Shown piece after piece: positions 41,744 through 50,371 of a stretch of 64,000 nt of DNA. Positions within the stretch are counted from its first letter, which is position 1. Each line of letters begins with the position of its first letter. The stretch covers positions 54,310 through 118,309 of the forward strand of contig QHUL01000049.1 in assembly GCA_003222115.1 (NCBI GenBank). The letters run 5' to 3'. The stretch comes from Gemmatimonadota bacterium. GTDB lineage: Bacteria; Gemmatimonadota; Gemmatimonadetes; Gemmatimonadales; GWC2-71-9. The translations under genes were made by a program, and so were the position numbers. The notes beneath the pieces were generated by a model. The model had not been told where the DNA came from. It did no database searches and saw nothing but the letters and a program-made list of their open reading frames with translations.

Positions 41744-42121
41744 ATGATCCTCGGAGTCGGGCTTGACGTCGTGGAGACCGAAAGAGTCGCACGCGCGCTC
41801 GCCGTGCACGGCCGACGGTTCGAAGAGCGCGTCTACACGGCTGCCGAGCTCACGACGTGTTCGCAGCGCGCGGACCGGGTCCAAGCACTGGCTTCCCGAT
41901 TTGCCGCCAAAGAGGCCTTTCTCAAGGCGCTGGGCACGGGGTGGGCCCGCGGTCTCACGTTTCGACAGGTCGAGGTGGTCCACGGAGAAAGCGGTCATCC
42001 GGCCCTGAGGCTTGCGGGCGCGGCGGCCGCTCACGCTCGCCGCAAGAAGGTGAAAAAGATTCACGTCACCCTCAGTCATCAACCAGGGCTCGCCGCTGCC
42101 GTCGTCATCCTGGAACGCTAA
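41744..42121 (+). CDS. acpS: Holo-ACP synthase
   Basis: 125 residues, the normal AcpS length. MILGVGLDVVETERV is the N-terminal Mg-binding strand, and RFAAKEAFLKALGTGWARGL is the KEA signature. The last strand is HVTLSHQPGLAAAVVI. It transfers phosphopantetheine from coenzyme A to acyl carrier proteins. It is convergent with the ACP gene at 42133 with 11 bases between stops, suggesting that it activates that carrier and the second ACP at 56093. Confidence 0.93.
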   Translation: MILGVGLDVVETERVARALAVHGRRFEERVYTAAELTTCSQRADRVQALASRFAAKEAFLKALGTGWARGLTFRQVEVVHGESGHPALRLAGAAAAHARRKKVKKIHVTLSHQPGLAAAVVILER

Positions 42122-42132
42122 GCGGAGCGGTG

Positions 42133-42414
42133 CTAAGCCCTGAGCTTGGCGGGGGCCTCGGCTGCGAGGTGCCGGGTCTTAGTAGCAATGAACCCGGCGA
42201 TTCTCGAAATCGTCCGAAAGTGGTCGATCTCGAGGTCCTCCAAGGACACCTGAATCCCGAACCCCTCTTCCAGCTGAGCCAGGAATTCCACGAAGGTGAG
42301 CGAGTCCACCAAGCCGGTTTCGATCAAGTCCGTTTCCACGGACGGGACCTGAACGTTCAACTGCTCCGAGAACAGCGTGGTAAGCAGACGCTCTAGGTTC
42401 CTGGCATCGGGCAT
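42133..42414 (-). CDS. Acyl carrier protein 1 of the accessory region
   Basis: 93 residues. The phosphopantetheine site is Ser38 in GLVDSLTFVEFL, with helices before and after as in type II ACPs; a basic/Ala tail follows residue 80. It is last in a minus-strand run: adenylation enzyme (44809), ATP-grasp enzyme (43411), metallophosphoesterase (42487), ACP. The adenylation enzyme is the likely loader of an amino or other acid onto this carrier. Confidence 0.88.
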   Translation of the reverse strand: MPDARNLERLLTTLFSEQLNVQVPSVETDLIETGLVDSLTFVEFLAQLEEGFGIQVSLEDLEIDHFRTISRIAGFIATKTRHLAAEAPAKLRA

Positions 42415-42486
42415 GTCACACGACCTCGTGCTCGGTTCCCAGCATGATGACGAGGAGCGCCGGTGACCGGCACCCGGGTGCGGCCA

Positions 42487-43284
42487 TCATGGCAGCACGT
42501 CGATCAAGCGGGCGACCCTCCTCACCGCCGCGAGCGTGCGGCTGCGCAGCGAGCGGCGGACGAACGGCCCAAACTCCACGCGGATGCCGTGCCGGCGGTC
42601 CTCCCGCAGCACGCGCGTGGGATCGTAGTTCACGCGACGGAAGCTCAGGCGTTGCGCCCCGCAATCGAGCATAGCATAGGCCGCCCGGTAGTCCCCATCC
42701 CGTGGGCACCCGACGCTCCCGGGGTTGACGAAGTAGAAGGCTGCCGGATCGAGCGTGATGTCGCGCTCGAGCGGGCACAAAACGTCACCGCGCGGCGTGA
42801 TCGTCATCGCGCGGGCCACGTGGGTGTGCCCGGTGAAGCACAGGCGCACCTCAGGGTCGCTCTCGCCGATGCGGAGGTACTCCCCGTAGAACTGGCCACT
42901 GGTCCGGAGGCGCACGAGCGGATCGCCAGGGGCCGAATGGACACAGAGGATGGAGCGTTGCGGGTACAGCTCGCTGGGCAGGCTCGCGAGGTAGTGACGG
43001 TCTTCCTCCGTCAGCACCGTTTGCGTCCACCGGATGGCCTTCCGGGCCACGGGCCCGCAGTCGTCGCGAGGGAGGCGGCCGACCGCCATCAGGTCGTGGT
43101 TGCCGTGAACGCTCCGGATCTCGCTGTCGCGGAGGACGGCGAGCGTCTCCCGCGGGAACGTGTGGTAGCCGACGAGATCGCCCAAGCAAACGACGTGTTG
43201 GACGTCGCTGGCCCGGATGTCGGCGAGGACCGCCTGCAGCGCGTCGACGTTAGAGTGGATGTCTGAAATGATGGCGAGCCGCAT
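42487..43284 (-). CDS. Metallophosphoesterase
   Basis: 265 residues from ATG 43284; a longer upstream reading has no family resemblance. All metal motifs are present: ISDIHSN, LGDLVGY, GNHD, the HSAPGDP segment and GHTH. The closest recognisable type is the YfcE/diadenosine-tetraphosphatase-like branch acting on phosphodiesters or nucleotides. It lies between the ATP-grasp gene and the ACP gene. A copy of its first 15 codons and its upstream hairpin reappears at 46491. Confidence 0.87.
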   Translation of the reverse strand: MRLAIISDIHSNVDALQAVLADIRASDVQHVVCLGDLVGYHTFPRETLAVLRDSEIRSVHGNHDLMAVGRLPRDDCGPVARKAIRWTQTVLTEEDRHYLASLPSELYPQRSILCVHSAPGDPLVRLRTSGQFYGEYLRIGESDPEVRLCFTGHTHVARAMTITPRGDVLCPLERDITLDPAAFYFVNPGSVGCPRDGDYRAAYAMLDCGAQRLSFRRVNYDPTRVLREDRRHGIRVEFGPFVRRSLRSRTLAAVRRVARLIDVLP

Positions 43285-43315
43285 GGTCCCCGCAGCCGTG
43301 TCGCGGTGAGCTGGG

Positions 43316-43334
43316 TGGCATGGACGATGCCACG
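43316..43334. other. Hairpin upstream of the metallophosphoesterase gene
   Basis: GTGGCAT (43316-43322) and ATGCCAC (43328-43334) form a 7-bp stem with loop GGACG. A hairpin with changed bases but the same placement, CATGGC-CAAT-GCCATG, exists near 46571-46586, upstream of the duplicated metallophosphoesterase start. Its conservation through the duplication suggests a regulatory function. Confidence 0.4.
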
Positions 43335-43410
43335 GGGAGGCGCTCGGACGCACGGGGGGATTACGACGATGTGTTGCGCGCGCGCGACAGCGCCCGCACC
43401 TCACCGAGGT

Positions 43411-44730
43411 CTACGCGCGCATCGCCCGGCGCGTGGGGGAGCCGATGGCCGTGCGGCAGCGCCGGCCGAGCGCGCGCAGGGCGCCGCGCCCGACTCGCGT
43501 TGTCCAGTGGATCGCCCATCCCAGGACCATGGCGATCAGCGACGCCGCCTCGACGAGCCCGGGTTTCCAATCCTGCCACTTGAACTCGTCGTAGCACACG
43601 CCCGGGCGGCAGTCGTGCAGGAATTGCCGCACAACCTGGGCGCGGGACGGGAGGCCCCCGATCGGGCCGATCTCTGGCGCGTGGCGCCACCGTGTCGTCA
43701 ACGCGTCGCGCAGCGCCAACAGATCGCCGCGCAGCCACCGCTCTACCACGCCAACCCGGTAGGGCGGCGCCGGCCCCGGTTCTCCGACGCCGTATACGCA
43801 CGCCGTGAGGTAGGGCAGGTTGATCCCGGCGTCGAGACTCAGGGCGGTCGAGGCCTGGAAGCGGCCGTTGATTTCCATCAGGGTGTGGCGATCGCCGGGG
43901 GGGTCATACTTGAACTCGACCATCGCGACACCGTGCCAGCGGATCTCACCGAGCAGGGTCGTGACGTAGCCCGCGAGCCGCTCCTCGAGGGGGATGCTCT
44001 TGCGTACGACGCTGACCCCACCGCTGAGGGGATACTCTCGCTCCCGCGAGTAGGCGAGCAGGGCGAGGGCTTCGCCGTGGCGGCACACGGCCGCGACACA
44101 GCGCCCGACGCCCTGCACGTATTCCTGCACCAGCAGCGCCTTCGCATCCTGCGCGAACGGCCGGATCACCTGCTCCAGCTCTCGCTGGTCGCGCGCGTAG
44201 CGGACTTTGAAATCGAGCGCATGGGCCGTGCTGAGGTGGAGGCCATGCCCGCGGGGCTTGATCGCTAGGGGGAACCGCAGCGCACCGGCCTGCGCGAGGA
44301 TTTCCCCGACGGTTTCGCCCCGCACCGTGCGTGGCACGGGCACGCCGAGCCGCTCGGCGAGCCGGAGCGTGCGGCCCTTGTCGATGGCGTACTCCAGCAC
44401 CTCGGGGGCCGGGGCAGCGAGCGTCGCGTAGCGCTCCACCAGCTCGCGCGCATCGCTCAGCACGACGAGCGTCGACTCCACCGCGGGGATCACGAGACCG
44501 GGGCGGCTGCGGCTGAGGATGCCCGCGACGTCGTCCAGGAACCGCTTCCGGTCGTCCGACGGCGGAGTGTACCGCCACGTCTCCGTTGCGTAGCGCGAAT
44601 AGAAGCCGATGCTTCGGGGGCTCGTGCCGCAGGCAACGACGGGAATCCCGGCCATGCCGAGGCCTCGGATTACCGCCAAACCTTGGTGCTGGTCGGCCCC
44701 CAGGACCAGCACCTTGGGCCAGGCCTTCAT
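43411..44730 (-). CDS. ATP-grasp ligase 1
   Basis: 439 residues. Carboxylate-amine-ligase fold: N-terminal VLVLGADQHQGLAVIRGLG, then the ATP-grasp domain with PLAIKPRG (the ATP Lys), LVQEYVQGVGRC, MVEFKYDPPGDRH and LMEINGRFQAS (Mg ligands Glu and Asn). A predicted helical tail, possibly a membrane anchor (LVEAASLIAMVLGWAIHW), follows the ligase domain. Enzymes of this type join an activated acid to an amine; D-aspartate ligase and related exopolysaccharide-locus enzymes are examples. A second ATP-grasp gene lies at 58392. Confidence 0.85.
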   Translation of the reverse strand: MKAWPKVLVLGADQHQGLAVIRGLGMAGIPVVACGTSPRSIGFYSRYATETWRYTPPSDDRKRFLDDVAGILSRSRPGLVIPAVESTLVVLSDARELVERYATLAAPAPEVLEYAIDKGRTLRLAERLGVPVPRTVRGETVGEILAQAGALRFPLAIKPRGHGLHLSTAHALDFKVRYARDQRELEQVIRPFAQDAKALLVQEYVQGVGRCVAAVCRHGEALALLAYSREREYPLSGGVSVVRKSIPLEERLAGYVTTLLGEIRWHGVAMVEFKYDPPGDRHTLMEINGRFQASTALSLDAGINLPYLTACVYGVGEPGPAPPYRVGVVERWLRGDLLALRDALTTRWRHAPEIGPIGGLPSRAQVVRQFLHDCRPGVCYDEFKWQDWKPGLVEAASLIAMVLGWAIHWTTRVGRGALRALGRRCRTAIGSPTRRAMRA

Positions 44731-44808
44731 GGCACCGGGACGGATTCGCAGAGCCGCACCGCGCCTGCGAGCGTGACAATCATTGCGCGCACCACTGCCT
44801 CCATCAGC

Positions 44809-46425
44809 TCAGGTCGTTCGAGCGATAACTGTTTCATGATTGGCGAACGCCTCTTGCAACTGCCGCCGGTCGAATTTCCCGTTGGCGTTCCGGGGGAGCC
44901 TCTCGAACGCCATCCAGCGGGAAGGCAGCATGGCAGCGGGCAACACCTTGGCCAGCTCCCGACGCAGCTCGGCTGGAGTGACCGAGACCGCTGGGCGGGG
45001 CACATAGGCACAACAGATCATCGTACCCTCAAAGCCGTGAGTGGGAATCGCCACAACGGCGCACTCCTGTAAGCAACTCATGGCGTTCAACGCCGTCTCA
45101 ATCTCGCCGAGCTCGATGCGATAGCCCCGGCTCTTGATCTGCGAGTCGGCGCGACCGAGGAAGTACACCAGACCGTCGTCCCCAATCTTGGCGAGGTCGC
45201 CAGTCCGGTAGATGCGATCAGCGGGGTCTGAAGAAAACGGATTGTGCAAGAACGCGGCCTGGGTCTTCTCCGGATCTCGCCAGTATCCCGGGCTGAGGCC
45301 GACCCCGCGGATGTAGAGCTCCCCGACCTCCCCCGGCGACACCCGCCGCAGAGCCTCGTCGAGGACGAGCAGCTCCTCACCCTCGCACGGCGTCCCGATC
45401 GGGATCGCCGCGCGGTCATCTTCCGGACATCTCGGTACCGTGTAGTAGCTGCTGGCGATGGTGGCCTCCGTGGGGCCGTACAGGTTCGTAAACGTCACGT
45501 TGGGCAACCGCGCCATCCAATACCTCAGCGCCGGCGTGGGAAAGACCTCTCCACACCACAACAGCCGCCGCAGCGTGGGGAAATCGTTGAACTCCACCAC
45601 ATCGAACTTGGCCATGTAACTGAGCAGCGACGGCACAGAGAACCATTGCGTCAGTTCCGAGGCTCGGATGAACTCGGCCAACGCGTTGGGCAACAAACTG
45701 AGGTCGGGCGGGACGAGGTGCAGTTGGGCACCTGCCGCGAACGTGCCAAAGACGTCGAACGTAGACAGATCGAAGTGCAACGGGGGATGACTCGACATTC
45801 GGTCCGCGGGCCCGAGTCCGAAGTACCGCCGGGCCCAGTTCACGAAATGGATCACGTTAGCGTGCGAGATGACGACCCCTTTCGGCGTGCCTGTTGAACC
45901 CGACGTGAACAGGATATGAGCGGGGTCTCCCGGGCTGTTGCGATAGTTGACCGGACTGGTCGAGGCCCGCTGTACGTCCCCTAGGGAGAACGCCGGATTG
46001 AACCGCTCCCCGGGGAGCCGCTCCGTGTCCATCCACGCGACCGACGCCGACTTCCCCAGCCGCTCGTCCGAAAGGAGGCCGTCGAGCAGCGAGGCCGTAC
46101 GCGGCCCCGCCAGGATCACCCGCGGCTCCCCTGACTGGACGATCTTCGCGACTCGCGGCACCGGGCTCGACGGATCGATAGGGATATAGATGCAGTCCGC
46201 CTTGAGAATGCCCAGCATGCTCACGATGGCCACGGGCGATTTGGGGAGCGCCAGACAGACTCGGTCGCCCCGCTCGCACCCCGCGGCTTTCAGCATTCTG
46301 GCCAGCTGGTTGCTCGCGGCCTCCAGTTGTCCGTAGGTCAACCGGGCGTCGTGCATCACCACGGCGGTCGCGTCCGGCCGGCGCTCCGCTTGCTCGGTGA
46401 CCCACTGCTGGAGTAGTGAAGTCAT
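44809..46425 (-). CDS. Stand-alone NRPS-type adenylation enzyme
   Basis: 538 residues from ATG 46425. It has all adenylation motifs: LFTSGSTGTPKGVVISH (A3), NLYGPTEATIAS (A5), YRTGDLAKIGDDGLVYFLG (A7), IKSRGYRIELGEIE (A8) and NANGKFDRRQL (A10). No carrier, condensation or thioesterase domain is attached. By alignment of A4-A5 the specificity residues read about D-L-F-F-L-C-L-I-A, which I do not recognise, so the substrate is unknown. It should load ACP 1 (42133). The ATP-grasp ligase and phosphoesterase genes follow in the same direction. Confidence 0.9.
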   Translation of the reverse strand: MTSLLQQWVTEQAERRPDATAVVMHDARLTYGQLEAASNQLARMLKAAGCERGDRVCLALPKSPVAIVSMLGILKADCIYIPIDPSSPVPRVAKIVQSGEPRVILAGPRTASLLDGLLSDERLGKSASVAWMDTERLPGERFNPAFSLGDVQRASTSPVNYRNSPGDPAHILFTSGSTGTPKGVVISHANVIHFVNWARRYFGLGPADRMSSHPPLHFDLSTFDVFGTFAAGAQLHLVPPDLSLLPNALAEFIRASELTQWFSVPSLLSYMAKFDVVEFNDFPTLRRLLWCGEVFPTPALRYWMARLPNVTFTNLYGPTEATIASSYYTVPRCPEDDRAAIPIGTPCEGEELLVLDEALRRVSPGEVGELYIRGVGLSPGYWRDPEKTQAAFLHNPFSSDPADRIYRTGDLAKIGDDGLVYFLGRADSQIKSRGYRIELGEIETALNAMSCLQECAVVAIPTHGFEGTMICCAYVPRPAVSVTPAELRRELAKVLPAAMLPSRWMAFERLPRNANGKFDRRQLQEAFANHETVIARTT

Positions 46426-46490
46426 CGCGTCACCAGGACCAACGCTCGCAGTGCCTCCTCGGCAGGGTGCATGTCGACGATGAGCGACCG

Positions 46491-46538
46491 CTACCCCAAT
46501 GGGTTCCAGTGGGAATCGGAAATGACTGCCATGCGCAT
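46491..46538 (-). pseudogene. Duplicated first 15 codons of a metallophosphoesterase
   Basis: On the minus strand from 46538 the frame reads MRMAVISDSHWNPLG and stops at 46491-46493. This matches MRLAIISDIHSN, the start of the gene at 42487. The base sequence upstream also aligns: GCATGGTCCCCGC occurs at both sites, followed 22-24 bases later by a GCATGG hairpin. A relic of a duplicated promoter and gene start, now upstream of the adenylation enzyme gene. Confidence 0.6.
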
Positions 46539-46683
46539 GGTCCCCGCTATCGCCCGCCGCACCGCCCGTGCATGGCCAATGCCATGACGCGCATCCGGGT
46601 CGTCCCCGCATGATGGGGGTGACGCCTGCCATCACCCGGACTCGACGCGCGGATCGGACCGCCGATGTTGCGCTCGCGCCACA

Positions 46684-46797
46684 GTGCAGTGCTTCTCCCC
46701 GCCACTCAAGTTCTGCTCCCTGTGCGGCGCCCCAAAGCCCGCGACGCCGGCGCTCACCCTGGTCGGGCATGCGTGTTGCAACGCCTGCGGCGCGTGA
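46684..46797 (+). CDS. Possible 37-residue zinc-ribbon peptide or relic
   Basis: GTG 46684 to TGA 46797. The reading has two CxxC pairs, FCSLCGAP and CCNACGA, with spacing typical of a small zinc ribbon such as that found at the start of some NUDIX hydrolases. It overlaps the proposed SGNH hydrolase start by 29 bases in another frame. No strong ribosome-binding site; could equally be a relic. Confidence 0.3.
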   Translation: MQCFSPPLKFCSLCGAPKPATPALTLVGHACCNACGA

Positions 46798-48136
46798 GAC
46801 TCCGCCATTCCGATGGGAAACCGTCGATGCGCCCCGCACGGTGACGCTGCCACCCGGTTTGTCGGCAACCGACGCCCATAGCGGGCGCGAGGTGGTAACG
46901 AATCGCGTTCGCCGGTGGGTGGCACGCGGTTGGCTGGGGCTGCGCACGGCGTGGGCGGTGTGCGGCGTCACGCTCGCGCTGCTGGTGGCTCTTGAGGCGG
47001 CCTATCGCATCCAGAGCGGGGTCCGAAAAGGCGTGGCGTCCGCCACTCGACCGACTGTGCCGCACCCCTACGCCTCGCAGCCGTGGTGGCCGGCCTACCA
47101 GGCCGAGTTGCAGGCCAGCTTCGCAACGCAATGGGAACCGTATGTGTACTGGCGCCGTCAGCCACACGTCGGCCGCTACGTCAACGTGGACAGCGCGGGC
47201 CATCGCCGGACTGCTCAAGGCGTCGCCCGCGGGGGTACGGTCCGCCGCGTCTTTTTCTTCGGCGGGTCTACGATGTGGGGCACGGGCGCGCGCGACGAGA
47301 TGACGATTCCCTCGCAGGTCGCCGCGCGACTCGCCGAGCGCGGTGTGCGCGACGTCGCGATCACGAACCTCGGGGAGACGGGCTACGTGTTCACCCAGAG
47401 CCTGCTCGAGCTTGCGCTCGAGCTCCGGCGCGGATCGCGCCCCGATGTCGTGGTCTTCCTGGATGGCCTCGACGACGTAGCGTCCGCGGTTCTCGACGGC
47501 GGGGCCGGGCTGCCGCAGAATGAGGCCAATCGTGTGGACGAGTACCGCCTCGGGCGCGTGCTCGTCTCCGACAATGACCTGCGGGCACTGGGGATGCTCG
47601 GGTTGGCGACTGCCGCTCGCTCGCACCTGCTGCGACGGCTCGCGGCCCTGGCCTCGAGCGCCGCCGTTTCCGGCCCCCCTGCCGATACTCTGGGACGCGA
47701 TGTCGTGGACACCTACGCTTCCACCGCTGACCTGGTGGAAGCGCTGGCGCGACGCTACGGCTTCTGCGCGTTCTACTTCTGGCAGCCCGCCTTGCACACG
47801 AGCCTCAAGCCGCTCACGCCCTACGAGCAGGCGCTCAGGGCCGGCATCGCAGCCGATCCGTTTCAGCAGCGGCTGCGAGCTGTTTATCTCGCCGCGGCCT
47901 CGGCGATCGATTCGCGGATGGCCGCTGTCGCTCCAGGCCGGTTCTTCAATCTGACCCGGGTGTTCGACGACGACACGGCCACCGTGTTTCTCGACGACAT
48001 CTCTCACACGACCGAGCAGGCGAATGGTAAACTCGCGGCCACGACGCTGGGTCCGCTGCTGGACGGGCTGTTGGATGCGCGGCGCGGCAGGTCGGGACAG
48101 AGATGCCCCCCAGGGCAGTCACCTCGAACTCCATGA
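46769..48136 (+). CDS. Membrane-anchored SGNH/GDSL-type hydrolase
   Basis: 455 residues from ATG 46769; GTG 46892 is an alternative that begins just before the membrane segment. One transmembrane helix (TAWAVCGVTLALLVALEAA) is followed by an extracytoplasmic domain. Block I is FFFGGSTMWGTG with Ser167. Block II Gly is in NLGETGYV, block III is LDGLDD (Asp in place of the usual Asn), and block V is DDISHTTEQANGKL with the Asp-x-x-His pair. Such enzymes remove or add acyl groups on surface sugars. Its stop overlaps the next start (ATGA at 48133-48136), so the two are coupled. Confidence 0.78.
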   Translation: MRVATPAARETPPFRWETVDAPRTVTLPPGLSATDAHSGREVVTNRVRRWVARGWLGLRTAWAVCGVTLALLVALEAAYRIQSGVRKGVASATRPTVPHPYASQPWWPAYQAELQASFATQWEPYVYWRRQPHVGRYVNVDSAGHRRTAQGVARGGTVRRVFFFGGSTMWGTGARDEMTIPSQVAARLAERGVRDVAITNLGETGYVFTQSLLELALELRRGSRPDVVVFLDGLDDVASAVLDGGAGLPQNEANRVDEYRLGRVLVSDNDLRALGMLGLATAARSHLLRRLAALASSAAVSGPPADTLGRDVVDTYASTADLVEALARRYGFCAFYFWQPALHTSLKPLTPYEQALRAGIAADPFQQRLRAVYLAAASAIDSRMAAVAPGRFFNLTRVFDDDTATVFLDDISHTTEQANGKLAATTLGPLLDGLLDARRGRSGQRCPPGQSPRTP

Positions 48137-49413
48137 CGTCGGCACATGCGGGATTCCAGCCGTCACCAGTCGCGCGCCTCCAGGCCCCTCTTGGGCGCTG
48201 GCTGCGCAGGATCCGCGCTCATCCGCTGCTCAACCCGACGGCCCTAGCGGAGGTATCGCGCGAGTGGCTCGGAGGCTATCCAGCAGATCCCGAGCACGAG
48301 CCCCACCTCGTGGCAGCGATCGACTGGCTGGTCCGGGCCCATGATGCCACTCCGGACGGCGGTATTTCACGCGCCTTCAGCCTCGTCTGGCACCCCTATT
48401 TCGCGTGCCGGGGCTGGCAGCCGTCTTATCCAGAGACCACGGGCTACATCATCCCCACGTTATATGCTGCTGCCCGGCGTCTCAGACGTCCCGACCTCGC
48501 TGCCCGCGCCGAGCGCGCAGCGCGTTGGGAGATTGCGATTCAGCTCACAACGGGCGCGGTTCGTGGCGGCGTGATCGGCGAGCCGGAATCGCCGGCCGTG
48601 TTCAACACCGGGCAGGTGATTCTTGGCTGGCTCGCCGCCTTTGAGGAGACCGGGCACGGCAGCTTCGCCGACGCCGCGCGCCGCGCCGCTCACTACCTAG
48701 TGGCGATGCTCGACGGGGATGGGCACTGGCGCAGGGGGAACTCGCGCTTCGCCCGCGCTGACGCGACGCTCTACAATGCCCGCACCGCTTGGGCGCTCGC
48801 TGAGGCGGGGGTCCGACTGGATGATCACAAGTTTACCGGCGCTGCCGGGCACAGTCTTCGCGCCGCTGCCGCGTTGCAGGCTCCGAACGGGTGGTTGCCC
48901 CACTGCTGCCTATCGGACCCGGACCGCCCGCTTCTGCACACGTTGGCCTACACGATCGGGGGACTGATAGAAGGGGGACGGGTGCTCGGCGACCCGCGTC
49001 TGCTCCGCGCCGCCGAGCGCACAGCAGGGGCTCTGATGGCGGCGGTCCGGGCGGATGGCTGGATGCCCGGTCGCTACCGCCCCGACTGGTCGCCCGCCGT
49101 AGGCTGGTCCTGTCTCACGGGCCAGGCGCAGATGGCGAACAATTGGATCCGCCTCGCTGAAATCACCGGGGACTCGCGATGGCTCGAGCCGGTGCCCGTC
49201 GTATTGCGGTTCCTCAAGCGCACGCAGAACCGGCGCAGTCGGGAGCCGGGGGTGCGGGGCGGGATCAAAGGTGCGTGGCCGGTGGGCGGTGCCTACGGAG
49301 CCTACGAAGTCCTGAACTGGGCGACCAAGTTCTTTGCGGATGCGCTGATGCGGCACGAGGCGATCCAGACCCACGGCCGCGGCGCGGCTTCAGCGGTTTC
49401 CGTGCTGGCCTAG
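48133..49413 (+). CDS. Alpha/alpha-toroid protein of a polysaccharide locus
   Basis: 426 residues from ATG 48133, coupled to the SGNH gene. Repeating helix pairs with conserved turns (SYPETTGYIIPTLYAAARR, VFNTGQVILGWLAAFEETG, DATLYNARTAWALAEAG, HTLAYTIGGLIEGG, CLTGQAQMANNWIRLAEITG) indicate an (alpha/alpha)6 barrel, as in the C-terminal part of D-glucuronyl C5-epimerases and in polysaccharide-active toroid enzymes. The conserved acidic and Tyr/His positions are compatible with catalysis, but I cannot say which reaction. It lies in a run of surface-glycan genes. Confidence 0.7.
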   Translation: MTSAHAGFQPSPVARLQAPLGRWLRRIRAHPLLNPTALAEVSREWLGGYPADPEHEPHLVAAIDWLVRAHDATPDGGISRAFSLVWHPYFACRGWQPSYPETTGYIIPTLYAAARRLRRPDLAARAERAARWEIAIQLTTGAVRGGVIGEPESPAVFNTGQVILGWLAAFEETGHGSFADAARRAAHYLVAMLDGDGHWRRGNSRFARADATLYNARTAWALAEAGVRLDDHKFTGAAGHSLRAAAALQAPNGWLPHCCLSDPDRPLLHTLAYTIGGLIEGGRVLGDPRLLRAAERTAGALMAAVRADGWMPGRYRPDWSPAVGWSCLTGQAQMANNWIRLAEITGDSRWLEPVPVVLRFLKRTQNRRSREPGVRGGIKGAWPVGGAYGAYEVLNWATKFFADALMRHEAIQTHGRGAASAVSVLA

Positions 49414-49420
49414 GACAACG

Positions 49421-50341
49421 GTGCAGATCGCCGCCTTGCGCCACCCCCTCGCGACCGTCGCCTCGCGCGTGCTCCCAGCCGGGGCGAAAATGGGCCTCAA
49501 GCGGCTGCAGCGCGCCTATGTGCGAACGTTCTGGCCGTTCACCGCCGCGGATCTCCGCAACGCGCTGCAGCACTTGGGTGTCGTACCCGGCGACGTCCTG
49601 ATGGTACACAGCTCGTTTGACCGATTCCTCGGGTTCCGGGGCGGTCCTGTCGAGGTCATTCGGGCACTGCAGGACGTCTTAGGGCCGCGCGGCACGCTCA
49701 TGATGCCGACGCTTCCGTTCACAGGTAGCGCCATCGAATACACCTCGCGAGACCTGGTTTTTGACGTGCGGCGGACCCCTTCGAGGATGGGGTTCATCAC
49801 TGAGGTATTCCGGCGCGGCCCCGAGGTCGTTCGCAGCCTGCACCCGACGCATTCCGTGGCGGTGTGGGGGAACAACGTTGACGCGATCGTCGCCGGACAC
49901 CACGTGGCCGAGACCCCTTGTGGTCGGCCCACGCCCTACGGCAGGCTGCTGGAGTACGACGGGAAGATCTTGTTCGCCGGAGTCCCGGTCAGCACCATGA
50001 CGTTCTTCCATTTCGTGGAGGAGGAACTCGAGCCACGGATGCCATTTCCGGTGTTCGCCCCGGAAGGATATGCGCTGCGCTGGAAGGACGAGGCCGGTGC
50101 GGTAGGGGTCTCTAGGATGCGACTCTTCTCGCTGCGCCTCGCCGGTCACCGGGATCTCAATCCCCTCGCGTCGGAGCTCCAGCGACGGAAGCAGTGGCGG
50201 GAGTGGCGCGTGGGCCGCCTCGGTCTCATCCTGCTACGGGCACGCGACGTTTACGACGCTACCTTCGCGTTGGCAGAGAGAGGAGTGTTTTGTTATGAGC
50301 GGCAGGTGCTCGCGGGGCGCGATCCTTGGTCCGGCACATGA
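49421..50341 (+). CDS. AAC(3)-like N-acyltransferase
   Basis: 306 residues from GTG. It matches the antibiotic-acetyltransferase AAC(3) family: GDVLMVHSSFDRF, GTLMMPTLPFTGS, RRTPSRMGFITEVFRRGP, SLHPTHSVAVWG (the catalytic His) and the PYGRLLEYDGKILFAGV segment. In polysaccharide loci members acylate amino sugars rather than aminoglycosides, and that is the likely role here. It begins 8 bases after the toroid gene. Confidence 0.85.
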   Translation: MQIAALRHPLATVASRVLPAGAKMGLKRLQRAYVRTFWPFTAADLRNALQHLGVVPGDVLMVHSSFDRFLGFRGGPVEVIRALQDVLGPRGTLMMPTLPFTGSAIEYTSRDLVFDVRRTPSRMGFITEVFRRGPEVVRSLHPTHSVAVWGNNVDAIVAGHHVAETPCGRPTPYGRLLEYDGKILFAGVPVSTMTFFHFVEEELEPRMPFPVFAPEGYALRWKDEAGAVGVSRMRLFSLRLAGHRDLNPLASELQRRKQWREWRVGRLGLILLRARDVYDATFALAERGVFCYERQVLAGRDPWSGT

Positions 50342-50371
50342 CCCTTTGGGATTCGCACCGCGGATGAGGCC

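Noticed and set aside
49421..50341. Aminoglycoside resistance determinant
   Set aside because: AAC(3)-like, but embedded among surface-glycan genes; a sugar acyltransferase role is more likely and resistance is unsupported.
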